From: Streptococcus porci DSM 23759
GTDB taxonomy: Bacteria; Bacillota; Bacilli; Lactobacillales; Streptococcaceae
NCBI RefSeq assembly: GCF_000423765.1
Contig: NZ_KE384089.1
Span: forward strand, 189,868-253,867
DNA length: 64,000 nucleotides
Reading direction: 5' to 3'
A program made the position numbers and the translations under genes. Shown here piece after piece: positions 18,382 through 28,678 of this stretch. The notes below the pieces were generated by a model that was not told the DNA's origin, searched no databases, and saw nothing but the letters and a program-made list of their open reading frames with translations. The stretch's first letter is position 1, and every line of letters starts with the position of its first letter.

Positions 18382-19156
18382 AGTGATGGCAAGATATGAG
18401 GCTTTTTGTCCCAAGGAATTGACCGTTGAAGGCGATGTGGTGGGCTTACAGATAGGAAGCTTAGATAAGGACATCAAGCGGGTCATGGTGACTCTGGATG
18501 TTCGAGAAAATGTGGTTGCCGAGGCAATTGAAAAGGGTGTCGATCTGATTATTAGCAAGCACGCCCCTATTTTTAAGGGAATCAAAGATTTGGTGGCTAG
18601 CCCTCAGCGTAATATTTTGCTGGATTTGGTCAAGAACGATATTGCGGTTTACGTTAGTCATACTAATATTGATGTGGTTCCCAATGGACTAAATGACTGG
18701 TTTTGTGAGCTGTTGGAGATTACTGATACTGAGCCTCTCTCACCGACGCAAGAGGGTTATGGGCTTGGCCGTATTGGGACGATAACTGAGCAAACTGTCG
18801 AGGAGTTTGCGGCTAAGGTACGGTCGGTCTTTAATCTGGACAGTATACGCTTGGTCTCCTACGCCAAGGAAAATCCACTCATTTCTCGCGTGGCTATCTG
18901 CGGTGGGTCAGGAGATGAGTTTTATCCTGCTGCTTTAGCTAAAGGAGCGGATCTCTATGTAACTGGGGATATTTACTACCACACAGCTCAGGAAATGCTA
19001 ACAGAAGGTCTCCTTGGCATTGACCCAGGCCATCATATCGAGGTACTTTTTATAAAAAAAATAGCAGAGCTTCTGCGTGACTGGACTAGAGAAAATCAGT
19101 GGCAACTTGATATTGTTGAAGCTAGTAGCAATACCAATCCTTTTTATCATCTTTAA
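18365..19156 (+). CDS. Nif3-like dinuclear metal-centre protein
   Basis: A 263-aa YqfO/Nif3 family protein. The metal ligands lie in [16 protein letters not shown] and DPGHHIEV. Function in the cell is unclear; linked to tRNA modification or GTP cyclohydrolase-like roles only by family. ATG 18365 follows AAGGAGGTACTTT and overlaps trmK by 17 nt. A frame from 18308 is not a credible start. Confidence 0.9.
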   Translation: MVLAREVMARYEAFCPKELTVEGDVVGLQIGSLDKDIKRVMVTLDVRENVVAEAIEKGVDLIISKHAPIFKGIKDLVASPQRNILLDLVKNDIAVYVSHTNIDVVPNGLNDWFCELLEITDTEPLSPTQEGYGLGRIGTITEQTVEEFAAKVRSVFNLDSIRLVSYAKENPLISRVAICGGSGDEFYPAALAKGADLYVTGDIYYHTAQEMLTEGLLGIDPGHHIEVLFIKKIAELLRDWTRENQWQLDIVEASSNTNPFYHL

Positions 19157-19182
19157 GAATTAGAAAGTGTTAAAAAACAACT

Positions 19183-19998
19183 ATGAATTTATTGTCTTTA
19201 AATCCTATTTTATTGGCATTTTTAGCAGGGCTCTTTACTTGGGGGTGTACCGTTTTAGGGGCAGCTATCGTCTTCTTTTTTAGAAATATTGACCGAAAAT
19301 TACTAGACACTATGAATGGTTTTGCAGCAGGTGTCATGATTGCTGCTTCTTTTTGGTCGCTTTTGGCACCAGCTTTGGAATATGCGGAGCCAAGTTACGG
19401 TAAATGGTCTTGGTTGCCTGTTGCTCTAGGTTTTCTCGTGGGAGGCTTTAGTCTACGACTGATTGATGCCATTGTCCCTCATTTGCATTTGGGTAAGCAA
19501 AAATCGGAAGCAGAAGGTCTTGAGCCAGAAAGACTCTCAAAAACAGCTCTGCTTTTCCTAGCCATTACCATTCATAATTTTCCAGAAGGTCTGGCCGTCG
19601 GAGTCACTTTTGGATCGCTTGCCAACGGTAATATGAGTCAGTCTGCTGTAGCGGGGGCTATAGGTCTAGCTCTGGGGATTGGTCTACAAAATATTCCTGA
19701 GGGAGCTGCTCTTTCCATCCCCATTCGTGCAGAAGGAAAATCGCGGAGCTCTGCATTTTATTGGGGAGCTATGTCCGCCATCGTTGAGCCGATTGGAGCA
19801 GTTCTTGGAGCTGCGTTGGTTATGTGGATGCTGGCTATCATACCTTATGCCCTAGCTTTTGCAGCAGGGGCTATGATTTTTGTAGTGGTTGAGGAATTGA
19901 TACCAGAATCTCAAACCAATGGGCACACAGATGTGGCAACACTTGGCTTGATGCTAGGCTTTGTCATCATGATGGTCATGGATGTGGCCTTGGGGTAA
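19183..19998 (+). CDS. ZIP-family divalent metal transporter
   Basis: A 271-aa membrane protein with eight predicted helices. The two metal-site motifs are HNFPEGLAVG (helix IV) and NIPEGAALS (helix V), typical of GufA/ZupT-like ZIP importers for Zn, Mn or Fe. It is followed after 5 nt by the oxidoreductase gene. Confidence 0.9.
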   Translation: MNLLSLNPILLAFLAGLFTWGCTVLGAAIVFFFRNIDRKLLDTMNGFAAGVMIAASFWSLLAPALEYAEPSYGKWSWLPVALGFLVGGFSLRLIDAIVPHLHLGKQKSEAEGLEPERLSKTALLFLAITIHNFPEGLAVGVTFGSLANGNMSQSAVAGAIGLALGIGLQNIPEGAALSIPIRAEGKSRSSAFYWGAMSAIVEPIGAVLGAALVMWMLAIIPYALAFAAGAMIFVVVEELIPESQTNGHTDVATLGLMLGFVIMMVMDVALG

Positions 19999-20003
19999 AA
20001 GTA

Positions 20004-21116
20004 ATGAAGAAAATTGCCATTATAGGAGCGGGAATCGTAGGTTCAACAGCAGCCTACTACCTATCCAAAACAGAGATCGATGTGACTATTTTTGATGAGG
20101 GCACTGGGCAGGCGACCAAGGCTGCGGCAGGTATCATCTGTCCCTGGTTTTCACGTCGCCGTCACAAAGCCTGGTACCGTTTGGCACGTTTAGGAGCAGA
20201 TTTTTACCAAGAACTCCTAACAGATTTAAGAGAAGATCAGGTATCCACTGATTTTTACGACCAGTCAGGTGCTCTATTACTTAAATCTCGTCCTGAATAC
20301 CTAGAGGAACTTTGCGAGTTGGCCGAGTCTCGACTAGCCGAGTCTCCTCTAATTGGAAGGTTAGCGGTCAAAACGTTGGCGGAGGTTCAGGCAGACTACC
20401 CTGATTTGGCAGGATTTGATCGAGGCATTTTGACGACGGGTGCTGCTCGCGTTGAAGGGGCACAGTTGACAAAGACGCTGGTTCGAGCGTCTGGTTTTAA
20501 ATTTTTGCGGGAAAAAGCAGAGCTGAGGATCTTGCCAGATGGCGTTTACGAGGTCAATGGACAGATTTTTGACACAGTCATCTTAGCCTGCGGTGCTTGG
20601 CTTCCTCAAATCTTAGAGCCACTAGGATACTCAGTTGATGTTAGTCCGCAGAAAGGTCAACTCAGAGATTATTTTTTTGATGATTTGGAAACAGGGGATA
20701 ATCCTGTTATCATTCCTGAGGGTGAGATTGATGTTATACCTTTTGCAGGAGGAAAGGTTTCTGTTGGTGCTAGTCATGAGAAGAATATGGGGTTTGACTT
20801 AACTGTTGACGAGGCAATATTAACTGATTTTCATGTCAGAGCGTCAGCCTTCTTCCCAAGACTAAAAGATGCTAGTAGTCATCAGAATCGTGTAGGGATA
20901 AGAGCTCACACCAGCGATTATTGTCCTTTTATCGGTCGAGTACCAGGTTTGGATAATGTCTACGCAGTTAGTGGGCTTGGCTCGTCGGGGCTAACTACAG
21001 GTCCATTGCTTGGAAAGATATTAAGCCAGCTTGTGACTGGTCAGGAACCTTATCTCTTGCCCACTGACTATCCTATCAGTCGCTATATAGCAAGTGACAG
21101 AGATATCAAAATGTGA
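20004..21116 (+). CDS. FAD-dependent oxidoreductase (D-amino-acid dehydrogenase/DAO type)
   Basis: A 370-aa flavoprotein with N-terminal dinucleotide-binding motif IGAGIVGSTAAYYL (7-20) and C-terminal GIRAHTSDYCPFIGR/GLGSSGLTTGP segment. Soluble. The amine substrate is not predictable. The position ahead of rmlA resembles other streptococci. Confidence 0.87.
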   Translation: MKKIAIIGAGIVGSTAAYYLSKTEIDVTIFDEGTGQATKAAAGIICPWFSRRRHKAWYRLARLGADFYQELLTDLREDQVSTDFYDQSGALLLKSRPEYLEELCELAESRLAESPLIGRLAVKTLAEVQADYPDLAGFDRGILTTGAARVEGAQLTKTLVRASGFKFLREKAELRILPDGVYEVNGQIFDTVILACGAWLPQILEPLGYSVDVSPQKGQLRDYFFDDLETGDNPVIIPEGEIDVIPFAGGKVSVGASHEKNMGFDLTVDEAILTDFHVRASAFFPRLKDASSHQNRVGIRAHTSDYCPFIGRVPGLDNVYAVSGLGSSGLTTGPLLGKILSQLVTGQEPYLLPTDYPISRYIASDRDIKM

Positions 21117-21151
21117 TAAAATGAAGTGACTATATTTTAAGGAGACTATTG

Positions 21152-22021
21152 ATGAAAGGTATTATTCTGGCAGGTGGGTCAGGTACACGCTTGTATCCTT
21201 TAACGCGCGTAGCTTCAAAACAGTTGATGCCAATTTACGATAAACCAATGATCTATTACCCATTGTCAACCCTCATGTTGGCTGGGATTAAAGAAATCTT
21301 AATTATTTCTACTCCTCAGGATCTACCACGTTTCAAAGACATGCTTGGTGATGGTTCTGAATTGGGAATTTCTCTCTCTTATGCAGAACAACCAAGTCCA
21401 GATGGACTTGCGCAAGCCTTCATTATCGGTGAAGAATTCATCGGTGATGACCATGTAGCCCTTATCTTGGGGGATAACATTTACCATGGAAATGGATTGA
21501 CCAAGATGTTGCAACGTGCTGCAAGCAAAGAAAAGGGAGCGACTGTCTTCGGTTACCAAGTAAAAGACCCAGAACGCTTTGGTGTTGTTGAGTTTGACGC
21601 AGATATGAATGCTATCTCTATCGAAGAAAAACCAGAGAATCCAAAATCAAATTTTGCGGTTACAGGTTTGTATTTCTATGACAATGATGTTGTTGAGATT
21701 GCGAAAAATATTAAACCATCTCCTCGTGGTGAGTTGGAAATCACTGATGTCAACAAGGCTTACTTAGATCGAGGTGATTTATCAGTTGAATTGATGGGAC
21801 GTGGTTTTGCATGGTTGGACACTGGTACACATGAAAGTCTCTTAGAAGCAGCTCAATACATCGAAACGGTTCAACGTTTGCAAAACGTTCAAGTGGCTAA
21901 CTTGGAAGAAATTGCTTACCGCATGGGCTACATTACAAAAGAACAAGTGCATGAATTGGCACAGCCACTTAAGAAAAATGAATACGGACAATACTTGCTC
22001 CGTTTGATTGGAGAGGCCTAA
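21152..22021 (+). CDS. rmlA: Glucose-1-phosphate thymidylyltransferase RmlA
   Basis: A 289-aa nucleotidyltransferase, first step of dTDP-L-rhamnose synthesis for the streptococcal rhamnose cell-wall polysaccharide. The motif [11 protein letters not shown] is at the N-terminus. ATG 21152, with AAGGAG, is preferred over the TTG one codon earlier. Its stop overlaps the rmlC start. Confidence 0.96.
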   Translation: MKGIILAGGSGTRLYPLTRVASKQLMPIYDKPMIYYPLSTLMLAGIKEILIISTPQDLPRFKDMLGDGSELGISLSYAEQPSPDGLAQAFIIGEEFIGDDHVALILGDNIYHGNGLTKMLQRAASKEKGATVFGYQVKDPERFGVVEFDADMNAISIEEKPENPKSNFAVTGLYFYDNDVVEIAKNIKPSPRGELEITDVNKAYLDRGDLSVELMGRGFAWLDTGTHESLLEAAQYIETVQRLQNVQVANLEEIAYRMGYITKEQVHELAQPLKKNEYGQYLLRLIGEA

Positions 22022-22614
22022 TGACAGAAAACTTTTTCGGTAAAACACTAGCCGCTCGCCCAGTTGAAGCTATTCCAGGAATGTTAGAATTTGACATTCC
22101 TGTTCATGGCGACAACCGTGGCTGGTTTAAGGAAAATTTCCAAAAGGAAAAAATGTTGCCTCTCGGCTTTCCTGAAAGCTTCTTTGCAGAAGGAAAATTG
22201 CAGAATAATGTTTCCTTCTCTCGTAAAAACGTTCTTCGTGGTCTTCACGCAGAGCCTTGGGATAAATACATTTCAGTAGCAGACGGCGGTAAGGTTTTGG
22301 GAACTTGGGTCGATCTACGTGAAGGAGAGACCTTCGGTAATACCTATCAAACCGTTATCGATGCTTCAAAAGGTATCTTCGTTCCGCGCGGAGTAGCCAA
22401 TGGTTTCCAAGTCTTGTCAGATTTCGTGGCTTACAGTTACTTGGTCAACGACTACTGGGCTTTGGAACTCAAACCTAAGTATGCCTTTGTCAACTACGCT
22501 GACTCTAGCCTCGACATCAAGTGGGAAAACCTAGAAGAAGCAGAAGTTTCAGAAGCAGATAAAAATCACCCATTCCTCAAGGACGTCAAGCCTTTGAGAA
22601 AAGAGGACCTCTAA
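22021..22614 (+). CDS. rmlC: dTDP-4-dehydrorhamnose 3,5-epimerase RmlC
   Basis: A 197-aa cupin epimerase. The active-site His is in NVLRGLHAEPW and the partner motif is FVPRGVANGF. Overlaps rmlA by one base and the next gene by one base, so translation is coupled. Confidence 0.95.
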   Translation: MTENFFGKTLAARPVEAIPGMLEFDIPVHGDNRGWFKENFQKEKMLPLGFPESFFAEGKLQNNVSFSRKNVLRGLHAEPWDKYISVADGGKVLGTWVDLREGETFGNTYQTVIDASKGIFVPRGVANGFQVLSDFVAYSYLVNDYWALELKPKYAFVNYADSSLDIKWENLEEAEVSEADKNHPFLKDVKPLRKEDL

Positions 22615-23099
22615 TGTTTCAAGCCTTTTTGGAAATAGCAGAGCAGTTAAACAAGTTAGGAATCACTCCCTTGTTAATGGGCTCAGTTGGTTTGGAAAGG
22701 CGCACAGGGAGGGACTGGCAGGCAGGAGATTTAGATATTCATGTGCCCAGTGACCCACGGGGATGGGAAGCGCCAGACGAGGAGCGGATTTATCAGGCGG
22801 ACGCCTTGATTTCTATGATGAACCAACTAGGCTATGTCCTTGTTGACCGTCATGAACATGAATTTCATAAAGATGGCTTATCTGTTGAATTCGGAGGTCT
22901 ACATTCACTGCCTGAATTTGCTGGTGTAGAGCTAGAAGATTTGGAAGAACTAGAAACAGCAGGTGTTCGCTATTACCTACCGACACTTGAACAATACCTG
23001 AAAATTTACCAAGCCTCTTCAAAAGATTCCTACCGAGCAGAAAATAACAATCAAAAAGACTTTGCTAAGATTGCTTACTTGAAAGAAGTATTGAAGTAG
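22614..23099 (+). CDS. Nucleotidyltransferase-fold protein of the rml cluster
   Basis: A 161-aa small protein. LLMGSVGLERRTGRDWQAGDLDIHV fits the GS-x-DxD pattern of nucleotidyltransferase folds. Orthologues in streptococcal rml clusters are often labelled phosphoribosylanthranilate isomerase, which the sequence does not support. Role unknown; position suggests a link to polysaccharide synthesis. Confidence 0.7.
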   Translation: MFQAFLEIAEQLNKLGITPLLMGSVGLERRTGRDWQAGDLDIHVPSDPRGWEAPDEERIYQADALISMMNQLGYVLVDRHEHEFHKDGLSVEFGGLHSLPEFAGVELEDLEELETAGVRYYLPTLEQYLKIYQASSKDSYRAENNNQKDFAKIAYLKEVLK

Positions 23100-23111
23100 T
23101 CTGGTAATGCA

Positions 23112-24335
<1,224 letters not shown>

Positions 24336-24350
24336 ATTAATAAAAACCTT

Positions 24351-24383
24351 GTCATTTCAATTTCGATTGAGATGACTTTTTTT
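24351..24383 (+). terminator. Terminator after rmlB
   Basis: GTCATTTCAAT-TTCG-ATTGAGATGAC followed by seven Ts. Confidence 0.9.
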
Positions 24384-24402
24384 GAAAAATGACATAAAAT
24401 CC

Positions 24403-24431
24403 TTGACAGCTCAGCTTTGCCATGATAGAAT
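24403..24431 (+). promoter_or_regulatory. rplJ-rplL promoter
   Basis: TTGACA (24403) and TAGAAT (24426) with a 17-nt spacer, followed by a 160-nt leader. Confidence 0.8.
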
Positions 24432-24454
24432 AATTAAGGTTTTAAAATAAAACT

Positions 24455-24585
24455 GACCTAAGACAGTAGGGGAGCTGGACTCATAAACATCCTACCGAGG
24501 ACAAAAACCATATCAAATATGTGTATTTTGTACTTTCGTGTCTAGGTTTAGGTGCGATTTTTTTGTGCCTAGCCCAAAATAAAAA
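24455..24585 (+). promoter_or_regulatory. Ribosomal protein L10 leader
   Basis: The rplJ leader contains CTAAGACAGTAGGGGAGCT, CATCCTACCGAGGAC and later GTGTCTAGGTT/GCCTAGCCC pairing, the arrangement of the Firmicute L10 leader. L10(L12)4 binding to it limits rplJL expression. The T run at about 24559 follows a stem and could be the attenuator. Confidence 0.8.
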
Positions 24586-24600
24586 CGGAGGTAAACTAAA

Positions 24601-25095
24601 ATGTCAGAAGCTATTATTGCTAAAAAGGCGGAACTCGTGGACGCTGTTGCTGAGCAAATGAAAGCAGCTACTTCAATCGTTGTGGTTGATGCGCGTGGTT
24701 TGACTGTTGAACAAGATACCGTTCTTCGTCGTAACTTGCGTGGTGAAGGCGTTGAGTATAAAGTGATTAAAAACTCTATCTTGCGTCGTGCTGCTGAAAA
24801 AGCTGGTCTTGAAGGAATGGCTGAATTATTCGTAGGACCATCAGCTGTTGCATTCTCAGAAGATGCAGTTGCTCCAGCAAAAATCGTTTATGATTTTGCA
24901 AAAACTGCTGACGCTCTTGAAATCAAGGGTGGTGCTGTTGAAGGTAAAGTTTCTTCGAAAGAAGAAATCGAAGCACTTGCAACATTGCCAAACCGCGAAG
25001 GTATGCTCTCTATGCTCCTTTCTGTACTTCAAGCGCCAGTTCGAAATGTTGCGTATGCTGTCAAAGCAGTCGCAGAAAAAGAAGACGCAGCTTAA
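24601..25095 (+). CDS. rplJ: 50S ribosomal protein L10
   Basis: A 164-aa stalk-base protein anchoring L7/L12 dimers and autoregulating through its leader. Conserved [12 protein letters not shown] and the acidic C-terminal helix are present. ATG 24601 follows GGAGG. Confidence 0.97.
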   Translation: MSEAIIAKKAELVDAVAEQMKAATSIVVVDARGLTVEQDTVLRRNLRGEGVEYKVIKNSILRRAAEKAGLEGMAELFVGPSAVAFSEDAVAPAKIVYDFAKTADALEIKGGAVEGKVSSKEEIEALATLPNREGMLSMLLSVLQAPVRNVAYAVKAVAEKEDAA

Positions 25096-25169
25096 TCAAA
25101 TGGCGTCAGCTTGTAGCAGCTTAAAGCTACAACCATTATTATAAAATACCTATTTGGAGGAAATTCACA

Positions 25170-25535
25170 ATGGCATTGAACATTGAAAACATTATTGCTG
25201 AAATTAAAGAAGCTACAATCCTTGAACTTAACGATCTTGTAAAAGCTATCGAAGAAGAGTTTGGCGTAACTGCTGCTGCTCCAGTTGCAGTTGCTGCTGC
25301 TGGCGGTGCTGCTGAAGAAGCTAAAGACTCATTTGACGTTGAATTGACAGCTGCTGGCGACAAAAAAGTTGGCGTTATCAAAGTTGTGCGTGAAATCACT
25401 GGTCTTGGTCTTAAAGAAGCTAAAGAACTTGTTGACGGTGCACCAGCTGTTGTTAAAGAAGGTGTTGCTACTGCAGAAGCTGAAGAAATCAAAGCTAAAC
25501 TTGAAGAAGCTGGAGCTTCAGTTACTCTTAAATAA
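25170..25535 (+). CDS. rplL: 50S ribosomal protein L7/L12
   Basis: A 121-aa stalk protein. It has an N-terminal dimerisation helix, an Ala-rich hinge (about 33-50) and C-terminal domain [23 protein letters not shown]. It is intact although the prophage is inserted just behind it. Confidence 0.98.
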   Translation: MALNIENIIAEIKEATILELNDLVKAIEEEFGVTAAAPVAVAAAGGAAEEAKDSFDVELTAAGDKKVGVIKVVREITGLGLKEAKELVDGAPAVVKEGVATAEAEEIKAKLEEAGASVTLK

Positions 25536-25570
25536 TAGAGCAACTACTCAAGTAGCCTAAAAACATGATT

Positions 25571-25602
25571 AAACCGCTATTCTTCAGAGTAGCGGTTTTT
25601 CT
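25571..25602 (+). terminator. rplL terminator
   Basis: AAACCGCTA-loop-TAGCGGTTTTT. The prophage boundary lies at or just after it. Confidence 0.9.
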
Positions 25603-25640
25603 TTTTGTCTGAAAAGGGGCAAAAAAGGGGCAAACTATTG
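25600..25640. other. Candidate attL and integrase arm sites
   Basis: Between the rplL terminator and the integrase stop are two direct repeats of AAAAGGGGCAAA (about 25614-25636), the second overlapping the integrase 3' end, as often seen for arm-type sites. The core repeat cannot be identified without the right end. Confidence 0.4.
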
Positions 25641-26786
25641 ATAAAGTTTATCTAGCACGTCCACAACTTGTGACTTAATATTTTTAGTGATATGAGTGTA
25701 AATCTCCATAGTAGTCTTTCCGTTATCCTTGTGGCCTACACGCTGGGTAATTGCTTTGAGTGGTATATTATGCTCAGCTAGTGTACTAATGAGTGTGTGG
25801 CGTAAAATATGGGGGTGTAGTGGCTTTCTAATAGGCTCTTTTAAGGTTTCATTTGCTTTCTTCATTAAGACATTTATTGATGATTTCCCAATAGGGATGC
25901 CATTAGCCGAAACAAATATAAATCCCATATCTTTGTAGTTTGGGTTTGTATGTTTCCTCAGTTCATGTAGTTGGCTAAATTCTTCAATGATTTCAATTTC
26001 TTTGTTGGTAAGGTCAACTACACGGATAGAAGCAGCAGTCTTTGGCGTTGACTTGATTCCCTCAGATCCTTTTCGTGTGGGATCGAGAGTTCCGTTTATC
26101 GTTATAGTGCGATTTTCTTTATTGTAATTTTCAAATTTGAGCGCACCAGCTTCACCAACACGACATCCGTTGAGGGACATAAATTCTGCCATACGGGCGA
26201 CGTGGTAACCACGGTTGTAGTTCTTCATTGCTTCGAGTAATTTTTGTAGTTCATCTTGTTCCAGGTATTTATCTTCGATGCGCTCCATCTCTTCATAAGT
26301 TACAACTTTTTTTGGTAATCTTACACGTTCGATTGGGTTTGAACTAATCAGCTCTAAATCTAAAGCGTAGTTAAAGACCATGCTTAATACTGATTTATGT
26401 TTTCTCAATTTTACTAGGTTATCTTCTGAGTTTGTAAAGTATTGTTGGGTATATTTTGGAGTGATGTTTTTTATTTTGATTCCTGGAGCAAAGTTTTCTT
26501 TAACCTCATCAACTGCATAAATCATTGTTTTTTCGGTAGAAGGTTTGATAGATTTTTTGTGTAAATTCCACCATTCCTCAACAATGTTTTCAAACAATAA
26601 ATCAGTAGTTGTTAAGTTTTGTAGTTTATCGCTAATTTTTTCTTCTAGAAGTCTTTGAGCTTCTTTTTTGGCTCGAGCTGTTCCGCTATCTAAAGTGATG
26701 GACACCTTTTTCCATTTTTCAGTATAGGGATCTTTATATCTCTCGAAATATTTGTATTTACCATTGGATAGTTGTTCAATCCACAT
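25635..26786 (-). CDS. int: Tyrosine-recombinase phage integrase
   Basis: A 383-aa integrase with an N-terminal arm-binding region (about 1-60), SAM-like core-binding domain (about 60-165) and catalytic domain. The active set is Arg in SLNGCRVGEAGALK, HPHILRHTLIST, VGHKD and the nucleophile Tyr in TTMEIYTHI. It catalyses integration at a site beside rplL. Transcribed toward the attachment site. Confidence 0.95.
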   Translation of the reverse strand: MWIEQLSNGKYKYFERYKDPYTEKWKKVSITLDSGTARAKKEAQRLLEEKISDKLQNLTTTDLLFENIVEEWWNLHKKSIKPSTEKTMIYAVDEVKENFAPGIKIKNITPKYTQQYFTNSEDNLVKLRKHKSVLSMVFNYALDLELISSNPIERVRLPKKVVTYEEMERIEDKYLEQDELQKLLEAMKNYNRGYHVARMAEFMSLNGCRVGEAGALKFENYNKENRTITINGTLDPTRKGSEGIKSTPKTAASIRVVDLTNKEIEIIEEFSQLHELRKHTNPNYKDMGFIFVSANGIPIGKSSINVLMKKANETLKEPIRKPLHPHILRHTLISTLAEHNIPLKAITQRVGHKDNGKTTMEIYTHITKNIKSQVVDVLDKLYQ

Positions 26787-26864
26787 TGTTTTTTACCTCA
26801 TTTTCTGTTAAAATGGGTACAGTAAAGAGGGCCATTTAATGCCTATTCTTTATTGTACGAGATA

Positions 26865-26908
26865 CCTCACACTTTCGCTTTGGTCGGTTGGAAGTGTGGG
26901 GATTTTTT
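26865..26908 (+). terminator. Hairpin with T-run, int/phage gene intergenic
   Basis: CCTCACACTTTC pairs with GAAGTGTGGGG, followed by ATTTTTTT. It separates the integrase promoter region from the next rightward gene. Confidence 0.55.
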
Positions 26909-26963
26909 TATTTTTTCTAAAGTATGCTATAATGTAATCAAAAATAGCAGGCAGGTGGTAAAT

Positions 26964-27146
26964 ATGGTTAAGGTTAGAAAAATTCCAGTAGTGGTTGACG
27001 CAGAGCAAATCAGTGAAGTACAGTATATAGAGACCCTGGAAGGCACTATGAAGGCTTCTGCAGGTGATTGGGTTATCACTGGTGTTGATGGGGAGCGTTA
27101 CCCTGTAAAACCAGATATTTTTGCTAAAACTTATGAAATTCTTTAA
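26964..27146 (+). CDS. Small phage protein (GDWVITGVxGE family)
   Basis: 60 aa. The pattern VRKIPVVVDAEQ then GTMKASAGDWVITGVDGE and YPVKPDIFAKTYE is shared by many short phage proteins of unknown function. ATG 26964 follows GCAGGTGG, and TATAAT lies at about 26930. It is the only rightward gene within the leftward lysogeny cluster. A hairpin terminator overlaps its stop. Confidence 0.75.
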   Translation: MVKVRKIPVVVDAEQISEVQYIETLEGTMKASAGDWVITGVDGERYPVKPDIFAKTYEIL

Positions 27147-27182
27147 GGTTGGACTTCTATGGTCTGACCTTTATTTTTTTCG
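27145..27182. terminator. Terminator between convergent phage gene and TIR remnant
   Basis: AAGGT-TG-GAC pairs with GTC-TG-ACCTT, followed by TATTTTTTT. Confidence 0.55.
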
Positions 27183-27540
27183 TTAAATTTTCATTATTTC
27201 GCTTTTCAAAAGCTTTGTCAATATATTCATTTGGACTTTTTATAAAATCTTCCCATTTAACTAACGCACAATATCTATCTTCTTCAGTCCATGCACATTT
27301 TCCTTGTTCGAGTGGCAAGTAGTAGTTGTAGTTAAATTCTGATACTGTTGTGTCGTCGTTGATTTTCACACCGTTATGACTACTTCCGCACTCACTGCAA
27401 GTGTAAGTGCCGGTATAAATGTTGTCATACATTTCGGGTAGTACAACGCCTAGTATACCGTTTCTTGTTCCTGCAGATGTATTAGATAGTGAAGCTTGCA
27501 ATTCACGCTTTATGTAATTCAGATGTTCTTCGATAATCGA
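27157..27540 (-). pseudogene. C-terminal remnant of a TIR-domain protein
   Basis: The part from about KRELQASLSNTSAGTRNGIL to the stop matches the C-terminal half of phage/streptococcal TIR (ThsB/DUF1863-like) proteins: TRNGILGVVLPEMYDN, then NYYLPL-, then YCALVKWEDFIKSPNEYIDKAF. The N-terminal half with the nucleotide-binding start of the fold is missing. The open frame extends to ATG 27624 only because it runs out of frame through the preceding SLATT remnant. Likely a deletion fusion, not functional. Confidence 0.7.
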
Positions 27541-27784
27541 TCCAATTGTCACGGTGTTTAGAAATAGAGATAAAACTTTCGCATAGCAACATCCCGCCTG
27601 CACAAATAGCAGAAAGCAAACCATAGCAGGGAAGCTGCCAAGTGGTCAAAATTGGCACTAGGAAACCAAGAAATATTTCTGTCTATTTCAATCCTTTATA
27701 CCATTTTTGATGATGTGTGCTTTTACTGTCATACCAAGATATTTGTTCATCTAGGCGAGATTGAATATATTCTTCTTGCCCCAT
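27495..27784 (-). pseudogene. SLATT (DUF4231) protein remnant with nonsense codon
   Basis: ATG 27784 has a strong ribosome site (AAGGAGGAATA). The frame reads MGQEEYIQSRLDEQISWYDS and HHQKWYKGLK, then TAG at 27681-27679. In the same frame it continues TEIFLGFLVPILTTW, a second hydrophobic stretch, and ends RDNWIDYRRTSELHKA before a stop at 27496. This is the DUF4231/SLATT layout: a YxxxRL-x-QIxWYDxKS start, two membrane helices, and a NWxxYRxTxExL end. It is truncated at the junction with the TIR remnant. Confidence 0.7.
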
Positions 27785-27793
27785 TATTCCTCC

Positions 27794-28174
27794 TTACATC
27801 CCTACTATTTTCCTAAATTCTTCTTGTATCATTGATTCGCCCCAGGTAGTCGAGATTTTGTGGCGCTGTGCGAATTGTAGCCAGTTAAAATCAACGACGT
27901 CATATTGGGCTAACTCTTCTTCAAGAAGTGTTCTAACCATGAAGCGGTCTGCTTCGTTTTCGTATTTAACGAGTAATCTTTGGTAATTTACGGGATTGTG
28001 CGTCATGTGTCCTAATTCGTGTAATAGGACTCTGTGGCGCTCTTTTTCGTCTAGTAAGCTATTGATATAGACAACCCTAAACTCAGGCTCATAGAAGCCG
28101 TCTCGTTCAATTAAATCACCATGAAAGATACAAAGCTCAACTTGAAAAGTTTCAAGTAATTCTTTATCTGTCAA
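27794..28174 (-). CDS. ImmA/IrrE-family metallopeptidase
   Basis: A 126-aa zinc peptidase with motif LLHELGHMTHN (about 70-80) and downstream ENEADRFMV. ImmA proteins cleave the phage or ICE repressor on DNA damage and so trigger excision. It lies in the leftward repressor operon, separated from the repressor by a toxin-antitoxin pair. Confidence 0.88.
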   Translation of the reverse strand: MTDKELLETFQVELCIFHGDLIERDGFYEPEFRVVYINSLLDEKERHRVLLHELGHMTHNPVNYQRLLVKYENEADRFMVRTLLEEELAQYDVVDFNWLQFAQRHKISTTWGESMIQEEFRKIVGM

Positions 28175-28187
28175 ATATATCAGTCCT

Positions 28188-28469
28188 TTATCGTTTTAAT
28201 TTATAGACAGTGCTGCGATGTTCTATTTGAAAAACCTCGATTGTCACGATATCATCATAGATTGTGGCGATAATGCGATAATTTCCTACACGATAGCGCC
28301 ATTCTCCAGAACGGTCTCCTGTTAATCCTTTGCCGTGTTGGCGAGGATTAGTTGTATTCCATAGGTTTTTCTCTATCCAAGTTAGGATTTGTTTTCTAAC
28401 GGTTCTGTCTAGTTTATCAAGCTGCTTTTCAGCTTTTCTTGTCAATTCAACTTTATAGTTCATGAGCAT
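28188..28469 (-). CDS. RelE/ParE-type toxin
   Basis: 93 aa (91 if ATG 28463 is used). RelE fold marks are KLDRTVRKQILTWIEKNL, LTGDRSGEWRYRVGNYRIIATI and a basic tail. Probable ribosome-dependent mRNA interferase. It overlaps the antitoxin gene by 11-17 nt, as usual for the family. Confidence 0.88.
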   Translation of the reverse strand: MLMNYKVELTRKAEKQLDKLDRTVRKQILTWIEKNLWNTTNPRQHGKGLTGDRSGEWRYRVGNYRIIATIYDDIVTIEVFQIEHRSTVYKLKR

Positions 28470-28674
28470 ATTTCTTCATGATGTCTTCAAAGCTGATACG
28501 ATAACCGTCATCTTCTGCTTGTGTTTTACGCAGTGCTTTTAAATCAGCTTCATCTTCTAGTTTTTCCAAAAGGATTTTTGTGACGAGGTCATCCAAATCA
28601 GTGTTGTGTTCTTTTAGATATTGAGCAATCAGATTGTCTTGATGCGCAGTGGTATTAAGTGTAATAGTGGTCAT
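28453..28674 (-). CDS. RelB/DinJ-like antitoxin
   Basis: 73 aa from ATG 28674 (AAAGGA upstream). The N-terminus (TTITLNTTAHQDNLIAQYLKEH) is a ribbon-helix-helix DNA-binding segment and the acidic C-terminus (EDDGYRISFEDIMKKYAHEL) is the toxin-wrapping part. An alternative start at 28698 lacks a good ribosome site and overlaps the repressor gene. Confidence 0.85.
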   Translation of the reverse strand: MTTITLNTTAHQDNLIAQYLKEHNTDLDDLVTKILLEKLEDEADLKALRKTQAEDDGYRISFEDIMKKYAHEL

Positions 28675-28678
28675 ATAC

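Noticed and set aside
25139..25543. 134-codon frame opposite rplL
   Set aside because: A shadow of the Ala-rich rplL coding sequence.
27541..27624. ATG 27624 as the true start of a 155-aa TIR protein
   Set aside because: The first 28 or so codons are the SLATT coding sequence read out of frame, and no ribosome site precedes the ATG.
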